DNA from: Verrucomicrobiota bacterium
GTDB lineage: Bacteria; Verrucomicrobiota; Verrucomicrobiia; Opitutales; Opitutaceae
Assembly (NCBI GenBank): GCA_023432225.1
Contig: JAEYUW010000033.1
Location: 124,001 to 188,000 of the forward strand
Reading direction: 5' to 3'
DNA length: 64,000 bases
Position numbers and translations under genes: made by a program. Of this stretch, positions 28,815-37,521 are shown piece by piece; the first letter of the stretch is position 1, and each line of letters starts with the position of its first letter. The notes under the pieces were generated by a model. It searched no databases, was not told the origin of the DNA, and saw nothing but the letters and a program-made list of their open reading frames with translations.

Positions 28815-31370
28815 ATGATTTCATTCTGGAGCTGGCTCGATAGACACCCCGAGCTCTACTTCGGCACAGCCCTTGTGCCGGTGGCTCTCTTATTGTGGCA
28901 CGCCTTTCGCGCGCCTGCCGCACCGGAGCCGGCGTCCTGGCGCACACGCTGGCTTTTCCCTCTCCTCCTGTTGCTCACGCTGGCCGCGTTGCGCTGGCCG
29001 CAGATCATCACGCATGACGAGCTGAATCCGGACGAGAGCCAGTTCATCGCGGGAGCCCTGACGCTGCGGCACGATCCGATTTTCTGGCGCTCAGTGGACG
29101 GCATGACGGCTGGGCCGCTGACCTCCTTTGCCTTGCTGCCCATCCTGTGGCTCGGGCTGCCGCTCGACTATTTCGCAGCCCGGGTGATGGCGCTACTCGC
29201 GCTGGGGCTGACGTTCACGTTTTGCTTCCGCCTGATCCTCGCCCATTCGCACCGGCGAGCGGCCAGTCTCGGTCTCCTGCCGGCCGGGCTTTTCTTTGCG
29301 GCGGTCACGGACGTCGATTTCAACCATTTCTCCTCTGAAGTAGTCCCGCTGGTCCTGCTCAGCGGAGCGGCGCTCGCACTATGGCGGCCCGGCGCACCGA
29401 GTCGTTGGGCACTTTTTTGCGGCGGCGTGCTGGCGGGCCTGACTCCGTGGGCCAAGCTGCAATCGGCGCCTCTCGGCGCCGTGATCGTGCTCATCGCGCT
29501 GTGGCGCGTGCTCCGCGCCGAGCCGTGCGCCGGCCGCTGGCCGCGCAGCCTGCTCTTGGTCGCCAGCACGCTGATACCGGCCTTGGTGGTTCTCGTCGTA
29601 GCGTGCAGCACCGGCATCGGTGAAGATTTTTACCGCAGTTACATCATCCAGAATTTCATCTACGCGGAGCCCGGGACGTTGCGCGCGCTGTCCGCCACAA
29701 GCCGCTACCTGCGCGGCGATTTTGCCGTCCTCGGTTACCTCACCGTGCTGGTGGCCGCGCTGGTCGCGGCGATCGTAGGAATCCGGCGCAAGCGCCGTGG
29801 CGGCGCCGCTGAGCTGGGAGTCTGGGCCGGGATACTGCTGGCCACGGCGATCGTGTGCGTGTTGGCGCCGGGCCGCGATTTTCTGCACTACACACTGTTG
29901 CTGCTGCCCGCGATCGGCCTTCTGCACGGCGCCGCCCTCGGTGCGGCAGTTACTCCCGCGAGCGATTTCTGGCGACGGCCCGAGCTGTCCGTCGTCGTGG
30001 CAATCGCGGCGTTTTTTTTCCTGCATGCAATGCAGCCACTGCCACCGCTCTGGGGCCGGCTCGCGAACAATGCCCGCTTTCCAACCTCGGAACTCAGTGC
30101 GCTCGTGCGCACGGTCACGCGACACGAGCCCACGCTGTCCGTGTGGGGCTGGCGCTCGCGCGTTTATGTCGAGGCCGCGGCACGTCAGGGCACGCGCAGT
30201 GCGCTGACCTACTGGGAACTCGTGGCGCACCCGCAGCGGGACTATTTTCGCGCCCGCTACCTGGCCGATTTCACCACCCGCCGGCCCGCGGTGTTCGTCG
30301 ACGCCGTGGGCGAGTCGACCTTCTTCTTCAGCAATCGCGCGATTCACGGTCATGAGTCTTTCCCTGAACTCGCTCGCCTAGTCGCTCGCGACTATTGTCA
30401 GGTCGCCGAGCTGCGTTACTCGCGGGTCTATGTGCGTCGCGACGTTCTCGCCCGCCACGGGATTTCGCAACGCGAGTTATGGAACGCCTCCCGCACCGGC
30501 GCGCCATCCACGTATCTCGACGGACCGGAGAACCAGGATCTCAACCGCTTCTCCCTGCCCAAAACCGTAATCGACGGTCGTTTCGCGATGATCATGCGCC
30601 CCCCCGCCCAAGCGACTTGGACGCTGAGTGGCACGGAGCGCGAGTTGCGACTGCTTTATGGCTATCTGCCGGAGGCCGCCACGCGCACGGACGGCAACGG
30701 CACCGAGTTGATCGTCCTGCTGACGGCCCCGGACGGAGCGAAGCGGCAGCTCAGCCGCTTTCTTTACAACCCTGCCCAGGAGCCCAACCCCACCGGAGCC
30801 CGACAACTGCGCGTCCTGCTACCGCCGGGCGATCTGCAAGGTCACAAGCTGCAGATCGAAACCACTCCTGGCCCGGGCAACGATGATGCGTGGGACTGGT
30901 TCTACGTCGCGCGCGTCGGCTTGCTCCATTACGGGGGCTTTCTGCCGCGACAGTTCCCCGCATTCAATCGACCGCCCGACTCCGTGGATGCGCCACTCGC
31001 GCTCCTGAGCGGACCGCCCCGTGACCCGGAGCTCCTGTTGCATGCCCCCGCCCAGTTGCGATTCAAGCTGGCCGGACACGAACGGACACTTGAGTTCACC
31101 TTCGGCTTCCGCCGCGGTGCGTTCACCGGAGGCGGCCACACCAACGGCGCCATTTTTCGCCTCGTGGCCCGACGCCCGGAGCCATCGACGCCGGAAATCC
31201 TGTTCGAGCGCCTCGTCGACCCGGTCGCCCGCCCCGCCGATCGAACAACGCAAAACGCCATCCTCGATCTGCCCGCACTCCCCACCGGCACGGTGCTGGA
31301 GCTCACCATCGACCCCAACGGCAGCAACGCCTGGGACTGGACCTTCATCGATAGCCTGCGCCTCGGTTGA
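28815..31370 (+). CDS. GT-C-like membrane protein with two DW modules (paralogue of the 24995 gene)
   Basis: An 851-residue protein from ATG 28815. Hydrophobic segments run from ~15 to ~410. The first extracytoplasmic loop reads THDELNPDESQFIAGALTLR, keeping the D73-E74 pair, and is followed by HDPIFWRSVDGMTAGPLTSF as in the paralogue. The tail carries two copies of the shared module, at ~608-705 (GNGTELIVLL, PGPGNDDAWDW) and ~755-851 (TNGAIFRLVA, DRTTQNA, NAWDWTF). It is likely a membrane glycosyltransferase with an extracytoplasmic carbohydrate-binding-type tail. The start lies directly behind a hairpin, which may limit translation. Confidence 0.82.
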   Translation: MISFWSWLDRHPELYFGTALVPVALLLWHAFRAPAAPEPASWRTRWLFPLLLLLTLAALRWPQIITHDELNPDESQFIAGALTLRHDPIFWRSVDGMTAGPLTSFALLPILWLGLPLDYFAARVMALLALGLTFTFCFRLILAHSHRRAASLGLLPAGLFFAAVTDVDFNHFSSEVVPLVLLSGAALALWRPGAPSRWALFCGGVLAGLTPWAKLQSAPLGAVIVLIALWRVLRAEPCAGRWPRSLLLVASTLIPALVVLVVACSTGIGEDFYRSYIIQNFIYAEPGTLRALSATSRYLRGDFAVLGYLTVLVAALVAAIVGIRRKRRGGAAELGVWAGILLATAIVCVLAPGRDFLHYTLLLLPAIGLLHGAALGAAVTPASDFWRRPELSVVVAIAAFFFLHAMQPLPPLWGRLANNARFPTSELSALVRTVTRHEPTLSVWGWRSRVYVEAAARQGTRSALTYWELVAHPQRDYFRARYLADFTTRRPAVFVDAVGESTFFFSNRAIHGHESFPELARLVARDYCQVAELRYSRVYVRRDVLARHGISQRELWNASRTGAPSTYLDGPENQDLNRFSLPKTVIDGRFAMIMRPPAQATWTLSGTERELRLLYGYLPEAATRTDGNGTELIVLLTAPDGAKRQLSRFLYNPAQEPNPTGARQLRVLLPPGDLQGHKLQIETTPGPGNDDAWDWFYVARVGLLHYGGFLPRQFPAFNRPPDSVDAPLALLSGPPRDPELLLHAPAQLRFKLAGHERTLEFTFGFRRGAFTGGGHTNGAIFRLVARRPEPSTPEILFERLVDPVARPADRTTQNAILDLPALPTGTVLELTIDPNGSNAWDWTFIDSLRLG

Positions 31371-31440
31371 GCGAGCACGCGGCGGGCAAAAAGCGAACTT
31401 GCGCCCTCTCCGCGATTTCGGGTGAGTTGCGCCCGTCCGC

Positions 31441-32193
31441 ATGCCCGCCACCGCCCCGATCCAACTCTACTCGATCATCATTCCCGCCCGCGACGAGCAG
31501 GACTCCCTGCCGCCCACGCTCACGGACATCTACGAGACCTTCACCCGCGAAGGCGTGCCGCACGAGATCATCGTCGTCGATGACGGCAGCCGCGACCGCA
31601 CGTGGGCGGTGCTGCAAGAACTGAAGGAGAAAATTCCGACGCTCGCGCCGGTGCAGAATCCCGGCCCGCACGGCTTCGGCCGCGCCATCGTCTATGGACT
31701 GAACCACATGAAAGGCGACGCGTGCGCCATCATGATGGCCGACGCCTCCGACTCGCCCGCCGATGCCGTGAAATACTGGCGACTGCTCAACGAAGGCTGG
31801 GAATGCGTCTTCGGCTCACGCTTCGTCAAGGGCGGCGAGGTGATCGACTACCCCCGCGTGAAGCTCTTCGTGAACCGCCTCGCGAATTTCCTCGTTCGCA
31901 TCGGCTTCAACATCCCGCTCAACGACACCACCAACGCCTTCAAGGCCTACCGTCGCCACGTCATCGAAGGCTGCCGGCCGTTTCTTGCGCCTCACTTCAA
32001 TCTCACCGTCGAAATCCCCCTCAAGGCGATCGTCCGCGGCTACCGCTGGACCGTGATGCCCATCTCGTGGCGCAACCGCAAATACGGCGAGGCCAAGCTC
32101 AAGATCAAGGAGATGGGCAGTCGCTATTTTTTCATCTGCGCCTACGTCTGGCTGGAGAAGTATTTCAGCCGCGGCGACTACCGGCGAAAGTGA
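31441..32193 (+). CDS. GT2 glycosyltransferase, polyprenyl-phosphate sugar synthase-like (DPM1-type)
   Basis: A 250-residue single-domain GT2 protein from ATG 31441. It shows YSIIIPARDEQDSLPPTL, the nucleotide-binding VVDDGSRD (46-52), the metal-site-like MMADASDSPAD (98-107) and GSRFVKGG, all in the order of dolichol-phosphate mannose synthases. It lacks the C-terminal membrane helices of GtrB/ArnC, as in the short eukaryotic and archaeal DPM1 type. It probably loads a hexose onto polyprenyl phosphate and so supplies the GT-C enzymes nearby, but transfer to another acceptor is possible. It precedes the deoxysugar genes on the same strand. Confidence 0.85.
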   Translation: MPATAPIQLYSIIIPARDEQDSLPPTLTDIYETFTREGVPHEIIVVDDGSRDRTWAVLQELKEKIPTLAPVQNPGPHGFGRAIVYGLNHMKGDACAIMMADASDSPADAVKYWRLLNEGWECVFGSRFVKGGEVIDYPRVKLFVNRLANFLVRIGFNIPLNDTTNAFKAYRRHVIEGCRPFLAPHFNLTVEIPLKAIVRGYRWTVMPISWRNRKYGEAKLKIKEMGSRYFFICAYVWLEKYFSRGDYRRK

Positions 32194-32256
32194 GCGTTTT
32201 CGCTCTCGAAACCGCGTGTTGACGCCCGCCGCGCCCGTCTGTCTCGTAGCCGCTCC

Positions 32257-33129
32257 ATGATTTACCTGCTCGGAGGTTCCGGCTACGTCGGCCATGCTTA
32301 TCAGGCCCTGCTCACGCGCAAGGGCATCCCGTTCCGCAATCTGCGGCGCGCAGAGGTCAACTACGCCGACCGCGCCACGCTCACCGAGCTGCTGCGCCGC
32401 GAAAAACCCGAGTTTCTGATCAACGCCGCCGGCTACACCGGCAAGCCGAACGTCGACGCCTGCGAACTCCACAAGTCCGAGTGCCTCGACGGCAACGCCG
32501 TCCTCCCCGGCACCATCGCCGTTGCCTGCGCCGACGCCGGCGTGCCGTGGGGCCATGTGTCGTCCGGCTGCATCTACACCGGCGCCCGCCCCGACGGCTC
32601 CGGTTTCACCGAGACCGACACGCCGAACTTTTCCTTCCGCACCAACAACTGCTCGTTCTACTCCGGCACGAAGGCGCTCGGCGAAGAGGTCCTCGCCGAC
32701 AAACCCAGCGTCTACATCTGGCGCCTGCGCATTCCCTTCAACGAGGTCGACAACCCGCGCAACTACCTCACCAAGCTCCAGCGCTACGCCACGTTGCTCG
32801 AAGCCACCAACTCCATCTCACAACTCGAGGAGTTCGTCGCCGCGACCTTCGCGTGCTGGGAGAAACGCGTGCCCTTCGGCACCTACAACGTCACCAACCC
32901 CGGCCAGATCACCACGCACGAGGTCGTCGCGCTGATCCAGAAGACGGGCGTCTCAAACAAGAACTTTCAGTTTTTCAAAGACGAGGCTGACTTCATGTCG
33001 AAGGCGGCCAAGACGCCTCGCTCCAACTGCGTGATGGATTCCTCGAAGCTAGCTGCCACCGGCATCCGCATGACCGAAGTCCACGAAGCCGTCGAACGCG
33101 ACCTTCGCCGCTGGGTCCGCGCCGCCTGA
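32257..33129 (+). CDS. Bifunctional-type NDP-4-keto-6-deoxyglucose 3,5-epimerase/4-reductase (NRS/ER-like)
   Basis: A 290-residue SDR from ATG 32257. Features: GGSGYVG (6-12), INAAGYTGKPNVDACELHK, VSSGCIYTG, DTPNF, and Tyr135-x3-Lys139 in SFYSGTK. RIPFNEVDNPRNYLTKLQRY, NSISQLEE and GTYNVTNPGQITTHEVV match, in order, my memory of plant NRS/ER (UER1) and the related giant-virus enzyme rather than standard RmlD. In those proteins one chain does both 3,5-epimerisation and 4-reduction to give NDP-L-rhamnose. rfbB and rfbA follow at once, and no rfbC-type cupin or separate rfbD is in the window, which fits that role. Plain RmlD-like reductase remains possible. Confidence 0.82.
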   Translation: MIYLLGGSGYVGHAYQALLTRKGIPFRNLRRAEVNYADRATLTELLRREKPEFLINAAGYTGKPNVDACELHKSECLDGNAVLPGTIAVACADAGVPWGHVSSGCIYTGARPDGSGFTETDTPNFSFRTNNCSFYSGTKALGEEVLADKPSVYIWRLRIPFNEVDNPRNYLTKLQRYATLLEATNSISQLEEFVAATFACWEKRVPFGTYNVTNPGQITTHEVVALIQKTGVSNKNFQFFKDEADFMSKAAKTPRSNCVMDSSKLAATGIRMTEVHEAVERDLRRWVRAA

Positions 33130-33143
33130 ATCTCTTCCACCCT

Positions 33144-34208
33144 ATGAACCTGCTCGTCACCGGAGGCTGCGGCTTCATCGGTTCCAACTTCATCCGCCAG
33201 CGCCTGCTCGAGAAAAACTCGCCGCTCACGAAGCTGGTCAACCTCGACGCGCTCACCTACGCCGGCAACCCGGCCAACCTCGCCGATCTCGCGCACGACC
33301 CGCGCTACGTTTTTGCCCACGGCGACATCGGCGACGCCACGCTCGTCGCCCGCCTGCTGAGTGAGCACCAAATCGACGCCGTGGTGAACTTCGCCGCCGA
33401 GTCGCACGTCGACCGCTCCATCGATTCGCCCGAGCCTTTCATCCAGACCAACGTCGTCGGCACGCTCCGCCTCCTCAACGGCGCCAAGCAATACTGGGCC
33501 AAGCTCGCGGAGCCGAAGAAGAGCGCGTTTCGTTTCCTCCACGTCTCGACCGACGAAGTCTACGGCTCGCTCAAGCCCGGCGCCCCCGCATTCACCGAGG
33601 ACCACAACTTCGAACCCAACTCGCCCTACGCCGCCTCCAAGGCCGCCAGCGATCACCTCGTCCGCGCCTACCAGCACACCTACGGCCTGCCGACGCTCAC
33701 GACGAACTGCTCGAACAACTACGGGCCGTATCACTTCCCCGAGAAGCTGATCCCGCTGATGATCCTCAACGCGCTCGAAGGGAAAAACCTCCCCGTTTAC
33801 GGCGACGGCATGCAGATCCGCGACTGGCTCTACGTCGAGGACCACGCCGCCGCGATCTGGACCGTCCTCCTCGGCGGCCGCACCGGCGAGACCTACAACA
33901 TCGGTGGCTGGAACGAAAAACCGAACATCGAAATCGTGAACACCATCTGCGCCCTGTTGGACAAGAAATCCCCGCGCGCCGACGGCCAGAGTTACACGAA
34001 ACAAATCACCTACGTCACCGATCGCCCCGGCCATGACCGCCGCTACGCGATCGACGCGACGAAAATCCACCGCGAGCTCGGCTGGAAACCCGCCGAGACC
34101 TTCGCCACCGGCATCGAAAAGACCGTCGACTGGTATCTCACGCACCGCAGCTGGGCCGCCGACATCACCGAGAAAAAATACAAGCGCGAGCGCCTCGGCA
34201 CCGCGTAA
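33144..34208 (+). CDS. rfbB: dTDP-glucose 4,6-dehydratase
   Basis: A 354-residue protein from ATG 33144, 14 bp after the epimerase/reductase-like gene. It converts dTDP-glucose to dTDP-4-keto-6-deoxyglucose in the cytoplasm. It has the NAD motif GGCGFIG (7-13), FAAESHVDRSI, the catalytic Thr-Asp-Glu in STDEVYG (136-138), Tyr162-x3-Lys166 in SPYAASKAASD, and NCSNNYGPYHFPEKLIPL. Length and order are normal for RmlB. The next gene is rfbA, so the first two steps of dTDP-deoxysugar synthesis are encoded together. No Shine-Dalgarno sequence is visible before the start. Confidence 0.96.
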   Translation: MNLLVTGGCGFIGSNFIRQRLLEKNSPLTKLVNLDALTYAGNPANLADLAHDPRYVFAHGDIGDATLVARLLSEHQIDAVVNFAAESHVDRSIDSPEPFIQTNVVGTLRLLNGAKQYWAKLAEPKKSAFRFLHVSTDEVYGSLKPGAPAFTEDHNFEPNSPYAASKAASDHLVRAYQHTYGLPTLTTNCSNNYGPYHFPEKLIPLMILNALEGKNLPVYGDGMQIRDWLYVEDHAAAIWTVLLGGRTGETYNIGGWNEKPNIEIVNTICALLDKKSPRADGQSYTKQITYVTDRPGHDRRYAIDATKIHRELGWKPAETFATGIEKTVDWYLTHRSWAADITEKKYKRERLGTA

Positions 34209-34254
34209 GAATACCGCGTTGCAGCCCACCCCAACCGCGAACCCCCATCCTTCC

Positions 34255-35169
34255 GTGGCCGACAATCCGAAATCCGAAATCCAAAATCCGAAATCGCGAA
34301 AGGGCATCGTCCTCGCCGGCGGCTCCGGCACGCGCCTCTACCCGTTGACCATCGCCGTGAGCAAGCAGCTCATGCCGGTCTACGACAAGCCGATGATCTA
34401 TTACCCGCTGTCGGTGCTCATGCTCGCCGGCATCCGCGAGATCCTGATCATCTCCACGCCCACCGACCTTCCGCTCTTCAAGAAACTCCTCGGCGACGGC
34501 GCGAATCTCGGCGTGAAATTCTCCTACGCCGAACAGCCGAGCCCCGACGGCCTCGCCCAAGCCTTCACCATCGCCGCCGACGTCGGTTTTCTCACGGGCA
34601 ACGAACCCTCCGCGCTCGTTCTCGGCGACAACCTTTTCTACGGCGCAGAGTTCGTCTCCAGCGTCACCGCCGCCTCCGCTCGCACCGCCGGCTCCACGAT
34701 TTTCGGCTACCACGTCGCCAATCCCACCGCCTACGGCGTCGTCGAGTTCGCCGCCGACGGTCGCGTCGTCTCGCTCGAGGAAAAGCCCAAGCAGCCGAAA
34801 TCCAACTACGCCGTTCCCGGCCTCTATTTCTACGACGAGCAAGTCGTCGTCCTCGCCCGCAGCCTGAAGCCCTCCGCGCGCGGCGAACTCGAGATCACCG
34901 ACCTCAACCGCCTCTACCTCGAGAAAGGCCAGCTCCACGTCGAACTCTTCGGCCGCGGCACCGCGTGGCTCGACACCGGCACGCACGACTCGCTCGTCGA
35001 AGCCGCCACCTTCGTCAACGTCCTCGAAAACCGCACCGGGCTGAAGATCGCCTGCCTCGAGGAGATCGCCTTCAAACAAGGCTGGATCGACCGCGCCGGC
35101 CTCGAGGCCAACATCAAGAAACTCGGCAAATCCTCCTACGGCGAATACCTCCGCCGCCTGCTGAGCTGA
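34255..35169 (+). CDS. rfbA: Glucose-1-phosphate thymidylyltransferase
   Basis: A 304-residue protein in the frame opened by GTG 34255 (a TTG at 34219 is also possible). It makes dTDP-glucose from dTTP and glucose-1-phosphate. GIVLAGGSGTRLYPLT (17-32) is the nucleotide-binding signature, followed by KQLMPVYDKPMIYYPLS, LGDNLFYG, EEKPKQPKSNYAVPGLY and GTAWLDTGTHDSL. The usual start of the family is just before GIVLAGG; here a leader (ADNPKSEIQNPKSRK) is encoded by a degenerate 7-bp repeat, which may have displaced the original start. It directly follows rfbB. Confidence 0.95.
   Translation: MADNPKSEIQNPKSRKGIVLAGGSGTRLYPLTIAVSKQLMPVYDKPMIYYPLSVLMLAGIREILIISTPTDLPLFKKLLGDGANLGVKFSYAEQPSPDGLAQAFTIAADVGFLTGNEPSALVLGDNLFYGAEFVSSVTAASARTAGSTIFGYHVANPTAYGVVEFAADGRVVSLEEKPKQPKSNYAVPGLYFYDEQVVVLARSLKPSARGELEITDLNRLYLEKGQLHVELFGRGTAWLDTGTHDSLVEAATFVNVLENRTGLKIACLEEIAFKQGWIDRAGLEANIKKLGKSSYGEYLRRLLS
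34264..34295. repeat. Degenerate 7-bp tandem repeat (unit AATCCGA)
   Basis: Four and a half copies of aatccga with one variant (aatccaa). It lies in the 5' coding end of rfbA, where it encodes the NPKSEIQNPKS leader. A related 7-bp array lies inside queG at 59981. Confidence 0.75.
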
Positions 35170-35180
35170 ACCCGCCCGCC

Positions 35181-36551
35181 ATGCGCCTCGTCGCCGTCTC
35201 TGTCGTCAAAAACGAGGCCGACGTCATCGAGGCGTTCGCCCGCCACACCGCCGCGCTGGTCGATCATCACCTGATCTTCGACCACGCGAGCACCGACGGC
35301 ACCCGCGAGATTCTCTTCGCGCTGCAACAGGAAGGACTCGCGCTGTCGCTCTTCACCGACGACGCGCTGCTCAATCTTCAGCAGCACCGCAGCAATCACC
35401 TCGCCCGCCTCGCCGCGCTCGAGCACGCCGCCGATTGGATCGTGCCGCTCGACGCCGACGAATTCCTGGAAGCGCCTGCCCGCGCCGCCCTCGAAACCGC
35501 GCTCGCAGAAAATTCCGCCGCGCCGTGCGCCCTGCCCCTGCTCGACTATTGCCTTTCCGACGCCGACGACCCGGCTGAATCGAATCCCGCCCGCCGCCAG
35601 CAGCACGCATCCCGGTCCTTCTCGTCCACGCGCAAACTCATCCTTCCGCGTGCGCTCGTGCTCGATTCCACTCTCACGATCAGCAAAGGCAGCCACGCCG
35701 TATCAGGCCCCGGCGGCGAACTCGCCGCGACCACGCTGCCGAGCGAGTTTTTCCTCACCCACCTTAGCCAGCGCTCACCCGCCCAACTCGCCGTGCGTCT
35801 CATCACGGCCGAGCTGCAAAAAGTCAGCCGCGGCCAGCGCCATGCCGGCATCGACGTCCACTACCGTCTCGGCTTCCAGCTGCTGAAGGAAAACCCGGCC
35901 CTGTTCGCGCAAATCACCCGCCGGCCGGCCGCGGCTCTTCACCATCGCCCAATCGCTTACCGTGGTGGTCCGCTGCGTTATACCGGTGCGGAAACAGCGC
36001 CGCACATCGCCCGCGCGCTCCTGCCCTTCCTCGAAGCACTCGCCATCAGTCACGGCCAACTCGTCGATGGCATCCCCGCCGTTGAAACCGCCACCGAGAC
36101 GCCCGTGATTCGCGCGCTCGTGCCCGGCGCGGCCGCGCCGGTCCGCGTCGGCGCCGACGACGCCTTCGCCGGCTTCACGGCCACCACCGGTTGGTCCAAC
36201 CGCGAAGGCCCGATCGCCGTCGCCTTCCTGCCGTCGTTCCATTGGGGAATCGCCCCCGAAACCCAACTGCAGCTCGACCCCGGCTCTGCCACCTCGTTGC
36301 TCGTCGAAGCCGAGGCGCTGACCTACTCGGAGAACCAGATGATCGAAGCCGTGGCCGACGGAGCCGTGGTTTTCCGCCACACCTTCGCGCGCATCTACCA
36401 GAAGGAAACGCTGCGCTTCACGCTGCCACGCCCCGCCGACGGTGCCCTCACGCTGCGTTATGCCGCGCACCTGCCCACCACCCCGCGTGACCCGCGCGCG
36501 CTTGCCGTGATTTTCCTTTCGCTGCACATTGCCCCGGCGCGCTCCGCCTGA
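35181..36551 (+). CDS. GT2-type glycosyltransferase with C-terminal beta module
   Basis: A 456-residue protein from ATG 35181, 11 bp after rfbA. The start MRLVAVSVVKNEADVIEAFARH and HLIFDHASTDGTREIL mark the small GT2 group that begins with VKNE. D91-A-D93 in PLDADEFLEAP is the metal-binding motif. The glycosyltransferase domain covers ~1-290. Residues ~325-456 (FTATTGWSNREGPIAVAFLP, NQMIEAVADGAVVFRH) form a beta-rich module similar in pattern to the tails of the proteins at 39359 and 43902. It probably adds a sugar to the glycan built by this cluster. Donor and acceptor unknown. Confidence 0.8.
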   Translation: MRLVAVSVVKNEADVIEAFARHTAALVDHHLIFDHASTDGTREILFALQQEGLALSLFTDDALLNLQQHRSNHLARLAALEHAADWIVPLDADEFLEAPARAALETALAENSAAPCALPLLDYCLSDADDPAESNPARRQQHASRSFSSTRKLILPRALVLDSTLTISKGSHAVSGPGGELAATTLPSEFFLTHLSQRSPAQLAVRLITAELQKVSRGQRHAGIDVHYRLGFQLLKENPALFAQITRRPAAALHHRPIAYRGGPLRYTGAETAPHIARALLPFLEALAISHGQLVDGIPAVETATETPVIRALVPGAAAPVRVGADDAFAGFTATTGWSNREGPIAVAFLPSFHWGIAPETQLQLDPGSATSLLVEAEALTYSENQMIEAVADGAVVFRHTFARIYQKETLRFTLPRPADGALTLRYAAHLPTTPRDPRALAVIFLSLHIAPARSA

Positions 36552-36564
36552 GTTGCGCACCGTC

Positions 36565-37521
36565 GTGCAGGTCTCGTTTCTCATTCCTCTCTACAACTGC
36601 CTCGCGCACACGCGCGAGTGCCTGCGCACGTTGCAGGCGACGCTGCCCGGCGGCCTCGCCCACGAAATCATCTTCGTCGACGACGGCTCGACCGACGGCA
36701 CGCGCGAGTGGCTGGCGACGCTCGGCGCGCCGTGCCGCGCCATCCTCAACGAAAAAAATCTCGGCTTCGCCGGCGCCTGCAACCGCGCCGCGGCAGCGGC
36801 CACCGGCGAATTTCTTTTCTTCCTCAACAACGACCTCGTGCTGCTGCCCGGCTGGTTTGAGCCCATGCGCGCCTTGCTCGCCCGCGGCGACGTCGCCCTC
36901 GTCGGCAACGTTCAGCTCAACGCCCGCACCGGTGCGCTCGACCACACCGGCGTCCACTTCGACGCGAAAGGCAAACCCGAGCACACCCAAGCCCGTCCCA
37001 TCCTCGCCCGCCTGCGTGGCTGGCGCGAAGTGCCCGCGGTGACCGGCGCGTGCTTCGGTATTCGCCGCGCGACGTGGCAACAACTCGGCGCGTTCGACGA
37101 AGGCTTCCGCAACGGTGGCGAGGATGTCGATTTCGCGCTGCGCGCCCGCGCCGCCGGCCTGCGCACGCTCGTGTCGCTGCGCAGCGTCGTGCGCCATCAC
37201 GTGAGCGCTTCCCTTGGCCGCAAGCTGCGCGACGAGCATAATTCCCGCCGCCTCGCCGTGCGTTGGCGTCACGCCATCGTGCCGCTCGCCGCCCGCGCGT
37301 GGTCGCGCGACTACATCACGACGCTCTGGGAGCGCTCCTGCGTGTTCGACGACGCGCTCGCCCGTGCCGCTCTCTGGACCTCGCTTGGCGGCCGCGCCAC
37401 CGACTCCGTCCACGCCGGCGTGCATACCGCCTTTCAACGCGAGTTCGCTCGCTGGCACTCGCTACTCGACGGCGCCGTGCTGACGCCCGAGCCCACGATC
37501 GTTCACCCCGCGCGCCTCTAG
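36565..37521 (+). CDS. GT2 glycosyltransferase (rhamnosyltransferase-like)
   Basis: A 318-residue protein if GTG 36565 is used; TTG 36529 or 36553 would add up to 12 residues and overlap or abut the previous gene. The GT2 core has VSFLIPLYN, VDDGSTDGT (38-46), EKNLGFAGACNRA, FLNND (86-90) and GACFGIRRATWQQLGAFDE with GGEDVDFALRARAAG, the pattern of WbbL/rhamnosyl-type transferases. The sugar is not certain, though proximity to deoxysugar genes makes rhamnose plausible. The stop shares a CTAG with the stop of the convergent next gene. Confidence 0.85.
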   Translation: MQVSFLIPLYNCLAHTRECLRTLQATLPGGLAHEIIFVDDGSTDGTREWLATLGAPCRAILNEKNLGFAGACNRAAAAATGEFLFFLNNDLVLLPGWFEPMRALLARGDVALVGNVQLNARTGALDHTGVHFDAKGKPEHTQARPILARLRGWREVPAVTGACFGIRRATWQQLGAFDEGFRNGGEDVDFALRARAAGLRTLVSLRSVVRHHVSASLGRKLRDEHNSRRLAVRWRHAIVPLAARAWSRDYITTLWERSCVFDDALARAALWTSLGGRATDSVHAGVHTAFQREFARWHSLLDGAVLTPEPTIVHPARL

